Below, piece after piece: positions 17,951 through 26,423 of a DNA stretch of 64,000 nucleotides. The stretch spans positions 1,104,686-1,168,685 of the forward strand of contig JAUHQI010000004.1 of the NCBI GenBank assembly GCA_030408505.1, read 5' to 3'. Source of the stretch: Candidatus Sacchlamyda saccharinae. GTDB lineage: Bacteria; Chlamydiota; Chlamydiia; Chlamydiales; Rhabdochlamydiaceae. How positions within the stretch are numbered: the stretch's first letter is position 1; every line of letters starts with the position of its first letter. The notes under the pieces were generated by a model. That model saw only the letters and a list, made by a program, of their open reading frames with translations, was not told the origin of the DNA and ran no database searches. Made by a program: the position numbers and the translations under genes.

Positions 17951-19038
17951 TTTAGTTGTGGAAATTGGTCACCGCAAAGATGTCTATCGGTAGAGGTTGG
18001 CTTTTCTTCCACAAAAGTTTTCATCTTCGATGCAAATTCCTCTTTAGAAAACTGCTCGGCATGACCCCTTATCTTTTGGGGGTCGAATTCCATTTTCTCA
18101 AAGTTGCTTAGTGCTCTTAAGAGACTTTCGATATCTTGGCGCTCAAAAAAGAGTCCCGTTTCCCCTGGAAGGACGATGTCTTGGGATCCACCAATGCCGT
18201 AGGCAATGACGGGGACGCCGGCGCTTTGCGCTTCTGCCATGGCAATGCCGAAGTCTTCTTCGGCCGCATGAAGAAAGCCTCTTGCTTTTGACAGCGTTTC
18301 TCGATAGTTCTGGTCGGGAAGATACCCTAAGAAGGTGACGTTTTTGGGGGCGATCGATTTGAGATGGCTAAGCTCTGGGCCGTCGCCTGCGATGAGGAGC
18401 TGTTTGCCTGGGAGCTTGGTAAAAGCTTTGATGAGCAGATCGATCCGCTTGTAGGGAACAAGCCTTGCACTGGTGAAAAAGTAGGTGTCTGGCTTAGGAG
18501 CAATGGTAAAGAGGTGGGTGTCGACGGGCGGGTGGATCACGATTGAATCCCTGTTATAACAGCGTTTGATCCGGTTTTGGACATGGCGCGAGTTGGCGAT
18601 GAAGTAGTCTACGCCAAGAGAAGTTTTGCGATCGAAAGAGCGGAGGTAGCTTAAGAGAGGTTTTGCCAGTTGGCGCTTGATTGGGTGCATCGGGGTGATG
18701 TGGGGCTCGAAGGCAAAGCGCATGGGTGTATGGCAATAGCAGATGTGCGTTTGGTGGGGCTGCGTGCGGACCGATTTGGCCATGCAGTAGGAGCTAGAGA
18801 GGATCAGGTCGTATTCCGAGAGGTCCCACTGCTTGGAAGCAAGGGGAAACAGGGGGAGCCAATTCCGGTAATGCTTTTGGATCCCGGGGATTTTTTGGAG
18901 AAAGGTTGTCTGAGCATCAAACTCTGAGCTCTTAAAAAGGGTATAGAGAGGCCCCTCAAAGAGCTCTTGCAAAACCCCCAGTACTTTTTCAGCGCCTCCT
19001 TTGGCAACGAGCCAATCATGCACGAGTGCTGTTTTCAT
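17893..19038 (-). CDS. glycosyltransferase family 4
   Basis: 381 aa GT-B enzyme resembling mannosyl/rhamnosyltransferases of O-antigen pathways. N-terminus TALVHDWLVAKGGAEKV; donor-binding half with RLVPYKRIDLLIKAF, IAGDGPE and the EX7E region AAEEDFGIAMAEAQSAGVPVIAYG. The last 18 or so residues and the stop codon are encoded by the palindromic element at 17790-17950, so the original C-terminus was probably different. Its start overlaps the upstream O-antigen polymerase/ligase-like gene by 23 bases. Confidence 0.87.
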   Translation of the reverse strand: MKTALVHDWLVAKGGAEKVLGVLQELFEGPLYTLFKSSEFDAQTTFLQKIPGIQKHYRNWLPLFPLASKQWDLSEYDLILSSSYCMAKSVRTQPHQTHICYCHTPMRFAFEPHITPMHPIKRQLAKPLLSYLRSFDRKTSLGVDYFIANSRHVQNRIKRCYNRDSIVIHPPVDTHLFTIAPKPDTYFFTSARLVPYKRIDLLIKAFTKLPGKQLLIAGDGPELSHLKSIAPKNVTFLGYLPDQNYRETLSKARGFLHAAEEDFGIAMAEAQSAGVPVIAYGIGGSQDIVLPGETGLFFERQDIESLLRALSNFEKMEFDPQKIRGHAEQFSKEEFASKMKTFVEEKPTSTDRHLCGDQFPQLKEALINCFLRDLSQTGRKS

Positions 19039-20194
19039 GTGTTGCTCCTAATAAAGCGATCATTGGGATAAGCCAGTACTGGAAGTAGAGTAGATTATTG
19101 AAGAGGCTCGTAAAAACTAGGCAGATCACGGCATAGAAAAACAACCAGTAGAATAGGGGCCCTCTCTTTTTATGAAACTGTTGGATGGTCCAGTAAAGGC
19201 CCGCTGCAAAAAAAAAGAGGGTAGGGATCAGCCCAAAGTCGATTAGAGTGATGAGCAACGAGGAGTCGGGGGAAAGCCTTCCAAACTCTAAGAAGAAGAG
19301 GGGGCTTAAGTAGTGATACCCCACTCCAAAAAAAGGGTGCTGCCAGAAAAATTGCAACCCTGTCTGAAAGGTTTCTAGGCGGGCGAGGGCCGATGGATCG
19401 CTCCCCAGCTGAAGGATCCTCTCGAAAAAGACCATGAGCTCTTCAAAGTAAAAACAGCTGGCGCAAAGGAGCAAAAAGATTAGGACGGGAAGCTTCCGCA
19501 CTTGAAAGAGCAAAAGGACAAGACAGGTGGCAATGCCACTGCGTGAAAAGGTGAGGAGGATGCTGGCTAAAAAACACCAAAAGAGAAATTTCTTACCGCG
19601 TACCCACGTCATAATGAGCGGAATGCAAGCAATGGCTGCATAGTAGTTGGGATCAAAGAAAGTGGAGATGAAACGCCTCTGGTGGGGGTCTCCAATAAAA
19701 TGGACACCATACTGATCCAATAGGGCAAAAAACTGGTGGGCTTTGGGAAAAACAACGAAAATCCCCAGACCCAAAAGAAAAATGACCAAAAAAATACGGA
19801 GGAAATAATCGATCATCTCCTCTTGCGTCATATTTTTAGCTAAAATGTCACCAATCACCACCCCTGTTGCAATCATGGCGCAGAGTTTGCCCGCATAAAA
19901 GGCGCTAGCAACGTCTAGCCCATTTAAGAGTGCTCCATACAAGGTTGAAAGGCAAATGGCCAGCAGGGCCCACATGCTTTTTCTCAGGCGCGAGAAAAAG
20001 AGAGGCAGTGTCAGGCCATATAGAAGGATTTCTGCGATAGAAATGTTGCTGGGGACAAAAGGGAGCGGAATCAACCGCAAGAATTGGCCCAGCACAAGAA
20101 AGAGGGCAAATGCATGCAGAATTAATCGATGCAAGCCTGCTTTTAAAGAAAAAACAGCTTTGCCACGCAAGGAAAAAAGGGCGATGTCTGCCAT
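19016..20194 (-). CDS. O-antigen polymerase/ligase-like (Wzy/WaaL) membrane protein
   Basis: 392 aa polytopic protein with about ten hydrophobic spans. The conserved periplasmic part reads FQTGLQFFWQHPFFGVGYH followed by SPDSSLLITLIDFGLIPTLFFF, the pattern of the Wzy_C/O-antigen ligase superfamily. Such proteins join or polymerise undecaprenyl-linked glycans on the periplasmic face. Polymerase and ligase cannot be told apart by eye. It sits 3 bases after the nucleoside hydrolase-like gene and overlaps the GT4 gene. Confidence 0.8.
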   Translation of the reverse strand: MADIALFSLRGKAVFSLKAGLHRLILHAFALFLVLGQFLRLIPLPFVPSNISIAEILLYGLTLPLFFSRLRKSMWALLAICLSTLYGALLNGLDVASAFYAGKLCAMIATGVVIGDILAKNMTQEEMIDYFLRIFLVIFLLGLGIFVVFPKAHQFFALLDQYGVHFIGDPHQRRFISTFFDPNYYAAIACIPLIMTWVRGKKFLFWCFLASILLTFSRSGIATCLVLLLFQVRKLPVLIFLLLCASCFYFEELMVFFERILQLGSDPSALARLETFQTGLQFFWQHPFFGVGYHYLSPLFFLEFGRLSPDSSLLITLIDFGLIPTLFFFAAGLYWTIQQFHKKRGPLFYWLFFYAVICLVFTSLFNNLLYFQYWLIPMIALLGATHENSTRA

Positions 20195-20197
20195 CTA

Positions 20198-21073
20198 TTA
20201 TTCCGAAGTGATTTTATCCAATCGCTTCAAAAGATAATCGATAAACCCAGCGGTGTCCACTGTTTCTGTACTCAGCAAAACCTCTTTACCTGCTTCATCT
20301 AACTGAATAAAGCCATCGCTCTTCTCGATTTTGATTTTTTTCTTTTCAAAAGAGACAAAATCCTTTTCCAAGGCACTAAATGCCAGTGCATCGCTAAGAT
20401 AAGGAAAAAAACCACGAGTATCATAATAAGTCACAAAAGCGTTCCAATTATCAAGAAGGAGCCCGAATGCTTTGTTCCCTTCTTTTGCTCTTCGAGTAAT
20501 ATATTGGTGCAGCTGGCTATCTCGACCAACCTGCATAGGCTTTTGAAAGGTAGTATTTGAGGTCACAAAATGCATATCCTTACTTGCATCTAGCACTTTT
20601 TGTGATGCTTTTGGATCGCCTCCTACGTTGTATTCCCAATTACCGATTTTTCCACCCATCTGATATAACTCAAACCTCTCAGGATCAAACCAAGTTTGCT
20701 CAGTGAGCTTTGCCATTCCGGACATCGCCGCAATACCAAGCACATAAACCTTCTCAGATGTTCTACTCAGTTCCTGTATGGCTTCTAGATACCCTTCATT
20801 CTGCTTTGGAATAGCATCATCCACCTCGCATAGAAGGTGGGGTCTTCGATTTCCTGGCTCACCCTGATAAACCGGTATTTGCTCCTTTCCCATAGCATTG
20901 AGCAACATGCGAGCATACCTTGCCACGTTGCCAGCAGCATCTTCATTAGCACTGATTACCGCTCTCAAATCGTATTTATCCGATTCAGCTGCAAGCATCA
21001 AAGCAAAAGTATCATCCACATCTTTGCCCGGGTCTGTGAAGATCACTAATGGGGGTTTCGCAATTGCTGCCAT
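20198..21073 (-). CDS. inosine-uridine nucleoside hydrolase-like protein
   Basis: 291 aa. N-terminal VIFTDPGKDVDDTFALMLA matches the calcium-binding DTDPGxDDAxAL motif of nucleoside N-ribohydrolases, and PVYQGEPG fits the next conserved loop. Known enzymes cleave nucleosides to base and ribose. The C-terminal His motif of classical enzymes is not obvious, so substrate may differ. Good Shine-Dalgarno (AAAGGAG) in the last codons of the HAD gene two bases upstream. Begins MAAI, like its two upstream neighbours (MAAV, MAAT). Confidence 0.8.
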   Translation of the reverse strand: MAAIAKPPLVIFTDPGKDVDDTFALMLAAESDKYDLRAVISANEDAAGNVARYARMLLNAMGKEQIPVYQGEPGNRRPHLLCEVDDAIPKQNEGYLEAIQELSRTSEKVYVLGIAAMSGMAKLTEQTWFDPERFELYQMGGKIGNWEYNVGGDPKASQKVLDASKDMHFVTSNTTFQKPMQVGRDSQLHQYITRRAKEGNKAFGLLLDNWNAFVTYYDTRGFFPYLSDALAFSALEKDFVSFEKKKIKIEKSDGFIQLDEAGKEVLLSTETVDTAGFIDYLLKRLDKITSE

Positions 21074-21075
21074 AT

Positions 21076-21918
21076 CTACTCCTTTGGCTTCCCAAATGGG
21101 TGTCCCTCTTTCCCAGCAATTTCCGCTATTTTTTGATATATGTTGGCGGGTTTGGTATCAGGAATTTCTAGTTGTGCTAGCGCCTCTTTCAATGCAGGGT
21201 CATCAAAGTCCCCATAGGGTATAGGCTTACCCTGAACATACGCATTTAACTGGACCGCAACGCGCTCCCAATCGGAGTCTGGCAGAGTCCCTTTTTCCGG
21301 CCGATCTGTCCTTTCCATGTGCACACAAATCACTGACATATCTTCCTGGCCATCCACCGCCTTTAGAGAAGGGAGCGCCCGTTTTTTATCATCATCCACA
21401 CAGAGAAATTCAACCGGATTATCTTGGTAGTTTTTGTTCTTCCACGACGTTAAATGATCACCTTTACCAAGTAGATTGCCTTCACCATCTTTTTCGCTTT
21501 TGAAAATAATTTCATCGATAGGCAGATTGATCCCTGCACTTGCTAGATGCGTTGCAGTAAGATCCTTCATATCCTCGCCACGAGAGGTCAGTCCGATAAC
21601 ATCCCACCCCTTTGCTCTAAATTCACTTAAGACACGATTTACCTTCTCTGCTGTTTCACAACATTCATAGGTGATTTTCTCTCGTAAGAGAGCGGTCCAA
21701 GCATAATGAGCCGTCCAAGATCTACCATTACTGTTATTGAGCTCAGCGAGAGCATCATAAAAAGGCTCATTTCCAAGAGTGGGTTTTCCTTGGATGAGCG
21801 TTTCATCAAGGTCCAGTACCAAAACTTTTTTTTTGTTATCATTTGCCACCTTCAAATGTGGCAAAAGATCTTCTAAAGAATGAATTTTAGTAAATTGGGT
21901 CGCTGTTACTGCTGCCAT
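21076..21918 (-). CDS. HAD-superfamily protein (DUF2608-like)
   Basis: 280 aa. KVLVLDLDETLIQGK is the HAD nucleophile motif (DxDxT), GLTSRGED gives the motif II Ser/Thr, and FLCVDDDKKRAL may supply the acidic motif IV. This layout resembles DUF2608 proteins found in intracellular bacteria such as Legionella and chlamydiae. Probably a phosphatase; substrate unknown. Preceded by a hairpin terminator, so it likely starts the HAD - nucleoside hydrolase - Wzy-like - GT4 operon. Confidence 0.78.
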   Translation of the reverse strand: MAAVTATQFTKIHSLEDLLPHLKVANDNKKKVLVLDLDETLIQGKPTLGNEPFYDALAELNNSNGRSWTAHYAWTALLREKITYECCETAEKVNRVLSEFRAKGWDVIGLTSRGEDMKDLTATHLASAGINLPIDEIIFKSEKDGEGNLLGKGDHLTSWKNKNYQDNPVEFLCVDDDKKRALPSLKAVDGQEDMSVICVHMERTDRPEKGTLPDSDWERVAVQLNAYVQGKPIPYGDFDDPALKEALAQLEIPDTKPANIYQKIAEIAGKEGHPFGKPKE

Positions 21919-21972
21919 TTTTTTACCTCTAATTAAAAATATGCTCTAATATGCCTTCAGATTTAAGATTGA

Positions 21973-22000
21973 AAAACCACCCTCAAAAGAGGGCGGTTTT
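21973..22000. terminator. bidirectional rho-independent terminator
   Basis: Stem AAAACCACCCTC / GAGGGCGGTTTT with a 4-base loop, T-runs on both strands. It lies just after the stop of the minus-strand Nudix gene. Confidence 0.85.
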
Positions 22001-22017
22001 TTTGAACAAGAACCAAA

Positions 22018-22983
22018 CTAGGCCTTTGCTTCGGCATCTGTTGTGGCGGGACCATGGACAATTTTCCAATTACCGTCTTTTTTAAGCTCGGCAAACCCTG
22101 TACCATCGTTCCAAGCTCTTACAGCGGCAGTGATTTCAGCACCAATCTTTTTGCCATCGAACTCAGTTTGACCTCTAAGGATTTCATCAACAGAAAGCCA
22201 AACTACCTTCTTAATTTCCCCTGCTTCAGCTTCCACTTCTTGGGTACTTGCACCAGGGACATCAAAAGCCCAGGTCTCATTTATGGCAGGGTTTAATTGG
22301 TTCTCTGGGAACTGCATTTTTGCTACCAAAGTAGGTGTGGCTGTTTCCGGAATCTCTACTTTCGTTTCTTCCTTAGTCTCTCTTATTGCCACAGCAGGGC
22401 AATTGGGATCTGCTTTATCCTTGCGGCCTCCAGGGAAACTCAACCAGTTTCCACGTGAAGCATCTACTAGCAATACTTTTTTTGCCGTTGAATCGATTAA
22501 GGCAGCTGTTGCTCCGTACTCTACCAAACCGCCGTTACTTGGAACTCTACAAGAGGCATCAGCATTCAGCCATCGCCAATATTTAGTTTGATTATTGTGT
22601 TGATCATGGATACAGTCACTTTTCCCCTCTGCACCTAACTGGAATGCTTCAGGAACAATTGCTCCTACTGTTTTTACCCCTGCAGGATTCTGGAAATTAA
22701 CCCACATGACATTAAAGTCTGTAACAGATTCCACAGCTTTATATAACGCATCTACTTGAGCTGCCACTTTTGCTACATCAACTGGATCCAAAGCACCCAC
22801 TTCTACATGGATATCTTTGAAAGGACCATGCAATACTTTTACAGGCTTGCCTTCCAGAGAAAAAGTGGTGGTTTTTTTACCCCAGTCGTCCACTGTTTCT
22901 GCCTGTGGTTTTTCGCCGTATAGGCCTGTGAAGAAGGCATCGACATGCCCTGGAATTGTCGTTACTGCACTTGTTGCTGCCAT
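22018..22983 (-). CDS. Nudix-domain protein
   Basis: The start at 22983 (321 aa) is chosen because GGGAG lies 7 bases upstream; an ATG 51 bases earlier is in frame but has no such site. The C-terminal half has a Nudix-like box, GGRKDKADPNCPAVAIRETK followed by EET: the RExxEE core is intact, but the first conserved Glu is absent and the GU end reads TK, so the spacing is atypical. The N-terminal 150 residues are not recognised. Nudix enzymes hydrolyse nucleoside diphosphate derivatives. Confidence 0.8.
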   Translation of the reverse strand: MAATSAVTTIPGHVDAFFTGLYGEKPQAETVDDWGKKTTTFSLEGKPVKVLHGPFKDIHVEVGALDPVDVAKVAAQVDALYKAVESVTDFNVMWVNFQNPAGVKTVGAIVPEAFQLGAEGKSDCIHDQHNNQTKYWRWLNADASCRVPSNGGLVEYGATAALIDSTAKKVLLVDASRGNWLSFPGGRKDKADPNCPAVAIRETKEETKVEIPETATPTLVAKMQFPENQLNPAINETWAFDVPGASTQEVEAEAGEIKKVVWLSVDEILRGQTEFDGKKIGAEITAAVRAWNDGTGFAELKKDGNWKIVHGPATTDAEAKA

Positions 22984-23083
22984 AGTGATTCTCCCTTTTT
23001 TGGTTTCAGCCTTCTTGGCTGGGAAGCTGAGCATTTAATAATATATTCGCCATTTTCAGCAACTTAAATTATATTGGCTCAGG

Positions 23084-23245
23084 TGAACCTATCCTAGTAA
23101 AATCTCTGAAAGCTTCTTCGATAATTCACTTATCTTTTCCGCTCGTTCAATCATCAATATTAAAAAATATTGACTTCTCTTACGATCGTAAAATCTAAGC
23201 AAATTATCCTTGAGTCTCCCTAGAGATTTTATTAGGATAGGTTCA
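23084..23245. repeat. 162-bp near-palindromic element touching the manC start codon
   Basis: End arms 23084-23107 and 23222-23245 are inverted copies with one mismatch. A perfect inner hairpin (TCAATATT-AAAA-AATATTGA, 23154-23173) sits at the same centre (about 23164), and weaker pairing (GATAATT...) lies between. Same size and architecture as the element at 17790 but different sequence. The right end forms the manC leader, and its last base is the A of the ATG. Confidence 0.8.
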
Positions 23246-24153
23246 TGAAAATTCTGATTCTTGCAGGCGGACGCGGGACAAGACTTTGGCCCTTAGTCGA
23301 TCCACCCAAGCAGTTTGCTCTTGGGGATGGTCAGCACACCCTTTTGCAAAAGACGCTGCTCCGTTTTTTAAAGGGATACGAGCCGAGTGATTTGGTTATC
23401 CTTACCCAAAAGGAATTCGTTCCCCTTGCAAGAGAACAAGCCGATAGCATCGCAGATGGAATTCAGATCTTACCCGAGATTGAAGGGCGTGACACGGCTC
23501 CGGCTCTTTTGCATGCCTTAGAACACTTCGATGATGATGCGTTCTTTGTCACTCCGTCTGATCACATCATTGCCCCCGAGCAAAAGCTTCTCGATGCCGT
23601 TGAGCTTGCAAAAGCCCAAGAGGCGTCGGCGGTACTGTTTGGCATTTATCCTAGCAGCCCCAATACCCAATATGGCTATATCGTGCATGAAGAATCTAAT
23701 GTTACAAGCTTCATCGAAAAGCCGAATAGCGAGCGGGCAATGGCTCTGCTCGAAAAAGGGAATGTGTTGTGGAATTCAGGGATGCTTTTTTTCCACCGGA
23801 AGGCCTTTTTAGCCGAAGTGGAGAGGGTTTTGAGTGGTTCGTGCCCGGCCCTTTCGATTGATCGGGCGTTTTTGGAACATTTCGCGGGGCTAAAAGTACT
23901 TCCGCTGGCCCTTTCTTGGTCGGATGTCGGCACGTGGGAGAGTATCTACCAAGCCCAGCAAAAAGATGAAAACGGCAATGTCTGTATGGGTAACGCTCAA
24001 GTTGAGGAGACAAAAAATTCTCTGATTGTCGCTTCCGATCGGCCCGTGCGGGCCCTGGGCGTTGAGGACCTTGTCATTGTCGATGGCGCAGAAGGGCTAC
24101 TTATCGCCAAAACTTCGGCATGTCTTTCTGCAGCTTCCTTCCAAGTGTATTGA
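23245..24153 (+). CDS. manC: mannose-1-phosphate guanylyltransferase
   Basis: Makes GDP-mannose from mannose-1-P and GTP, the precursor of mannose, fucose and related surface sugars; GDP-fucose for the GT10 at the window start would derive from it. Motifs: ILAGGRGTRLWPL (nucleotidyl pocket), PKQF, VTPSDHII, YGYI, FIEKP and LALSWSDVGTW. 302 aa, without the phosphomannose isomerase domain of longer ManC proteins. The last ~50 codons overlap the convergent GT4 gene. The leader comes from the palindrome at 23084, with only a weak AGGATAGG site. Confidence 0.92.
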   Translation: MKILILAGGRGTRLWPLVDPPKQFALGDGQHTLLQKTLLRFLKGYEPSDLVILTQKEFVPLAREQADSIADGIQILPEIEGRDTAPALLHALEHFDDDAFFVTPSDHIIAPEQKLLDAVELAKAQEASAVLFGIYPSSPNTQYGYIVHEESNVTSFIEKPNSERAMALLEKGNVLWNSGMLFFHRKAFLAEVERVLSGSCPALSIDRAFLEHFAGLKVLPLALSWSDVGTWESIYQAQQKDENGNVCMGNAQVEETKNSLIVASDRPVRALGVEDLVIVDGAEGLLIAKTSACLSAASFQVY

Positions 24154-24929
24154 GCGCTCCTTTTTTTTCCTTTCTCTATGAGCTCTTCTCGGAGAGTGGG
24201 AAGTTTTTCGAAATCAGATTCGTAGAGAGCTGCATCACCGCAGGCCTCAAAGATGCTGGCGGCTTTGGAGGCGATGACGGGGCAGCCAAGGGACATGGCT
24301 TCGAGTGGCGGAAGGCCCCATCCTTCATAGAGGGAGGGGAAGAGGAGCGCTTCGGCGTTTTGGTAGAGCCAGACGAGGTTTTCTTTGGGGAGGTTGTTAT
24401 CTGTGAGAGCAATGAGGTTGGGTATTTTTTTGAGGGAGGCGAGGTTTTTGTGGGGCTTGTTATTTCCTACGAAGAGGTAGTAGGGTTTTTGGACGATAAG
24501 GGATTTTGGTTTGATGTGGAGCAGGTGATCGGCGCCAGGGTGGATGACGGTGATTTTGTCTTTGGCCTCTGGAAAGTGGTGGAGGATGCGGGATTTTGAA
24601 AAGTGGGAGACGGTGATGATGACATCTGCTTGCACGGCTTTTTTTAGGTAGAGTTTTGCGGCCCTTCGTTTTACTGGGTGGATGGGGCAGTCGAGGTGGA
24701 AGGTGTCGTGGATGGTGACGATTTGTCTTTTAGCGCGAGCGGGCAATAGGGGGACGTTGAAATGGGGAGAGAAGAAGAATTCGCAAGGGGGGATTTTTCT
24801 TGTGTACTGGAGCTGTTCGCGAAGTGAAAAGATCGGGGCATTTAGAGGGGCGACCTCGAGGGGAAGGTGTTTGAGGAGATTTTCGACGTATGTACCGATC
24901 CCTCCTTTTTGTATTCTTATATCGATCAC
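23997..24929 (-). CDS. glycosyltransferase family 4, with C-terminal extension over manC
   Basis: 310 aa, GTG start forming a GTGA overlap with the upstream GT9 stop. Motifs: KGGIGTYVENLL, HDTFHL, YYLFVGNNKPHKNL, FPSLYEGWGLPPLEAMSLGCPVIAS (EX7E). A natural GT4 end would fall near AERHAEVL; the last ~35 residues (Ser/Thr/Arg rich) are read antisense through the manC 3' end, so the original stop was probably lost. End of the long minus-strand run. Confidence 0.85.
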   Translation of the reverse strand: MIDIRIQKGGIGTYVENLLKHLPLEVAPLNAPIFSLREQLQYTRKIPPCEFFFSPHFNVPLLPARAKRQIVTIHDTFHLDCPIHPVKRRAAKLYLKKAVQADVIITVSHFSKSRILHHFPEAKDKITVIHPGADHLLHIKPKSLIVQKPYYLFVGNNKPHKNLASLKKIPNLIALTDNNLPKENLVWLYQNAEALLFPSLYEGWGLPPLEAMSLGCPVIASKAASIFEACGDAALYESDFEKLPTLREELIEKGKKRSAQYTWKEAAERHAEVLAISSPSAPSTMTRSSTPRARTGRSEATIREFFVSST

Positions 24930-25804
24930 CAGATGAGGTTCTCCCCTGCTGGCGGAACCCAGAGCTCTGTAGGTTTGCGAAAAAAGGCGTAAGTGTTTTT
25001 CTTGAGGATGTGGGCGATGTGAACTGTGACAGTGTCTACGGTGACGATGTGGTCGGCGCCCGCAATTTTTTGGACAAATTCTGCGAAGGTTGTGGGGGTA
25101 AAGGGGGCGATTTGCTCGATCATTTCTCTTTCTCTTTCACTGCTACCCGAGAAGAGGACTTTTTGGCCTTGGGATTGGTAAGAGTCGTAGAGGTCTTGCC
25201 AAAAAGCTACGGGTAGTTCTCGATCGGGGCTGCTTGGGCCGAGGTGAAAGAGGACATAGTCTTGCGATTTTGTGCTGGCGGGCCATGGGCATTTGAGGGG
25301 GGCTATTAGCTGTAGGAGCTGGGCGAGATAGGTGGAGGTAAAGGGGATAACGTCGTTGAAGTAGATTTTATCCGCGGTCGTAGAAAAGCAGGTCCGTTTA
25401 GGGATGTGTTTGAGGGAAGATCCCATCCCCCGGTAGTAGGGGTCGGTTTGGATCACCCAGTCATAGTCGAGTTTGGGGCGCTTGAACAGGGCTCTTTTGC
25501 CGAGTTTTTTCCACTTGTTGTCGAGATGGCAAAACCAGGAGGCGCATTTGTAGATTTCATCCACACCGGGACAGTTATCGGCAGCTACCGAGGCAGCTGG
25601 ATCGATGAGGAGGCCGATCTTGGCTTTTGGATACTTCTCTTTTAGCGATGGGATGAGGCAAGTGGTGAGGAAGACATCTCCAAGGGAGCCCTGGTTGCTT
25701 AGCAGGATGGAGGTGGGCTCTTTATTGGGAGGGGGGCTTTGTTTGAGAAAGTACCCTTTTAGCCGGTAGTAGGTCTCAAGTTTCTTGGGGCTGTAAACAA
25801 TCAT
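24926..25804 (-). CDS. glycosyltransferase family 9 (heptosyltransferase-like)
   Basis: 292 aa. ILLSNQGSLGDVFLTTCLIPSL at the N-terminus is the heptosyltransferase sugar-nucleotide loop (compare GLGDGLIALVLA in the paralogue at 8566), and FHLGPSSPDRELPVAFW is the C-terminal donor loop; IVTVDTVTVHIAHIL replaces the usual GxDSGxxHLA, with Thr for the Ser-Gly. Starts inside the Wzt gene (29-base overlap). Confidence 0.82.
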   Translation of the reverse strand: MIVYSPKKLETYYRLKGYFLKQSPPPNKEPTSILLSNQGSLGDVFLTTCLIPSLKEKYPKAKIGLLIDPAASVAADNCPGVDEIYKCASWFCHLDNKWKKLGKRALFKRPKLDYDWVIQTDPYYRGMGSSLKHIPKRTCFSTTADKIYFNDVIPFTSTYLAQLLQLIAPLKCPWPASTKSQDYVLFHLGPSSPDRELPVAFWQDLYDSYQSQGQKVLFSGSSEREREMIEQIAPFTPTTFAEFVQKIAGADHIVTVDTVTVHIAHILKKNTYAFFRKPTELWVPPAGENLIW

Positions 25805-26423
25805 GACATCGTCCTTCGTGTAGATGGATGAGGCGCGAGCAAAAGGAGTCGATCATCTGCATCTGGTGAGAGACTAAGATGATGGTCCGCCCTTCATTAA
25901 CTAAGGCGCGCATCTTATCTAGGGCTTTTTCTTGAAAAGGGACATCCCCCACTGAGAGGGCCTCGTCAATGAGGAGGATCTCGCTTGTAAGGTGGGCCAT
26001 CACAGAAAAGGCGAGGCGCAAAAACATTCCGCTCGAGTACTTTTTCACGGGGGTGTCTAAAAATGGACCTGCGCCTGCAAAGTCGATGATCTCATCAAAA
26101 TGCCGTTTCACTTCTTTGCGGTGCATGCCAAGAATCGCACCTGAAAGGAAGATGTTTTCTCTGCCGGTTAGCTCTGCATGGAAACCGGTTCCCACTTCAA
26201 GCAGAGCCCCTACGCGCCCGCTTAAAAAGATTTGCCCCTGCGTTGGGACGGTCACTCGAGCCAATAGTTTGAGTAGGGTGCTTTTGCCCGAGCCGTTCTC
26301 TCCAATCAGCCCCACAGCTTCGCCAGGACCTATTTCTAGATTAATGTCTTGGAGAGCCCAAAAACTGACTTTGGGATTGCGCAGGCGATACTTTTTTCCA
26401 AGGCCCTCAGTTTTAATCATCAA
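25776..26423 (-). CDS. wzt: polysaccharide ABC exporter ATP-binding protein
   Basis: 215 aa. Walker A GENGSGKST, signature YSSGM, Walker B ILLIDEALSVGD, H-loop VSHQM. The spacing and the LLEVGTGFHAELTGREN segment are typical of Wzt/TagH exporters. It lacks the C-terminal carbohydrate-binding domain seen in O-antigen-specific Wzt, so substrate choice is probably relaxed or set elsewhere. ATGA overlap with wzm. Confidence 0.92.
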   Translation of the reverse strand: MMIKTEGLGKKYRLRNPKVSFWALQDINLEIGPGEAVGLIGENGSGKSTLLKLLARVTVPTQGQIFLSGRVGALLEVGTGFHAELTGRENIFLSGAILGMHRKEVKRHFDEIIDFAGAGPFLDTPVKKYSSGMFLRLAFSVMAHLTSEILLIDEALSVGDVPFQEKALDKMRALVNEGRTIILVSHQMQMIDSFCSRLIHLHEGRCHDCLQPQET

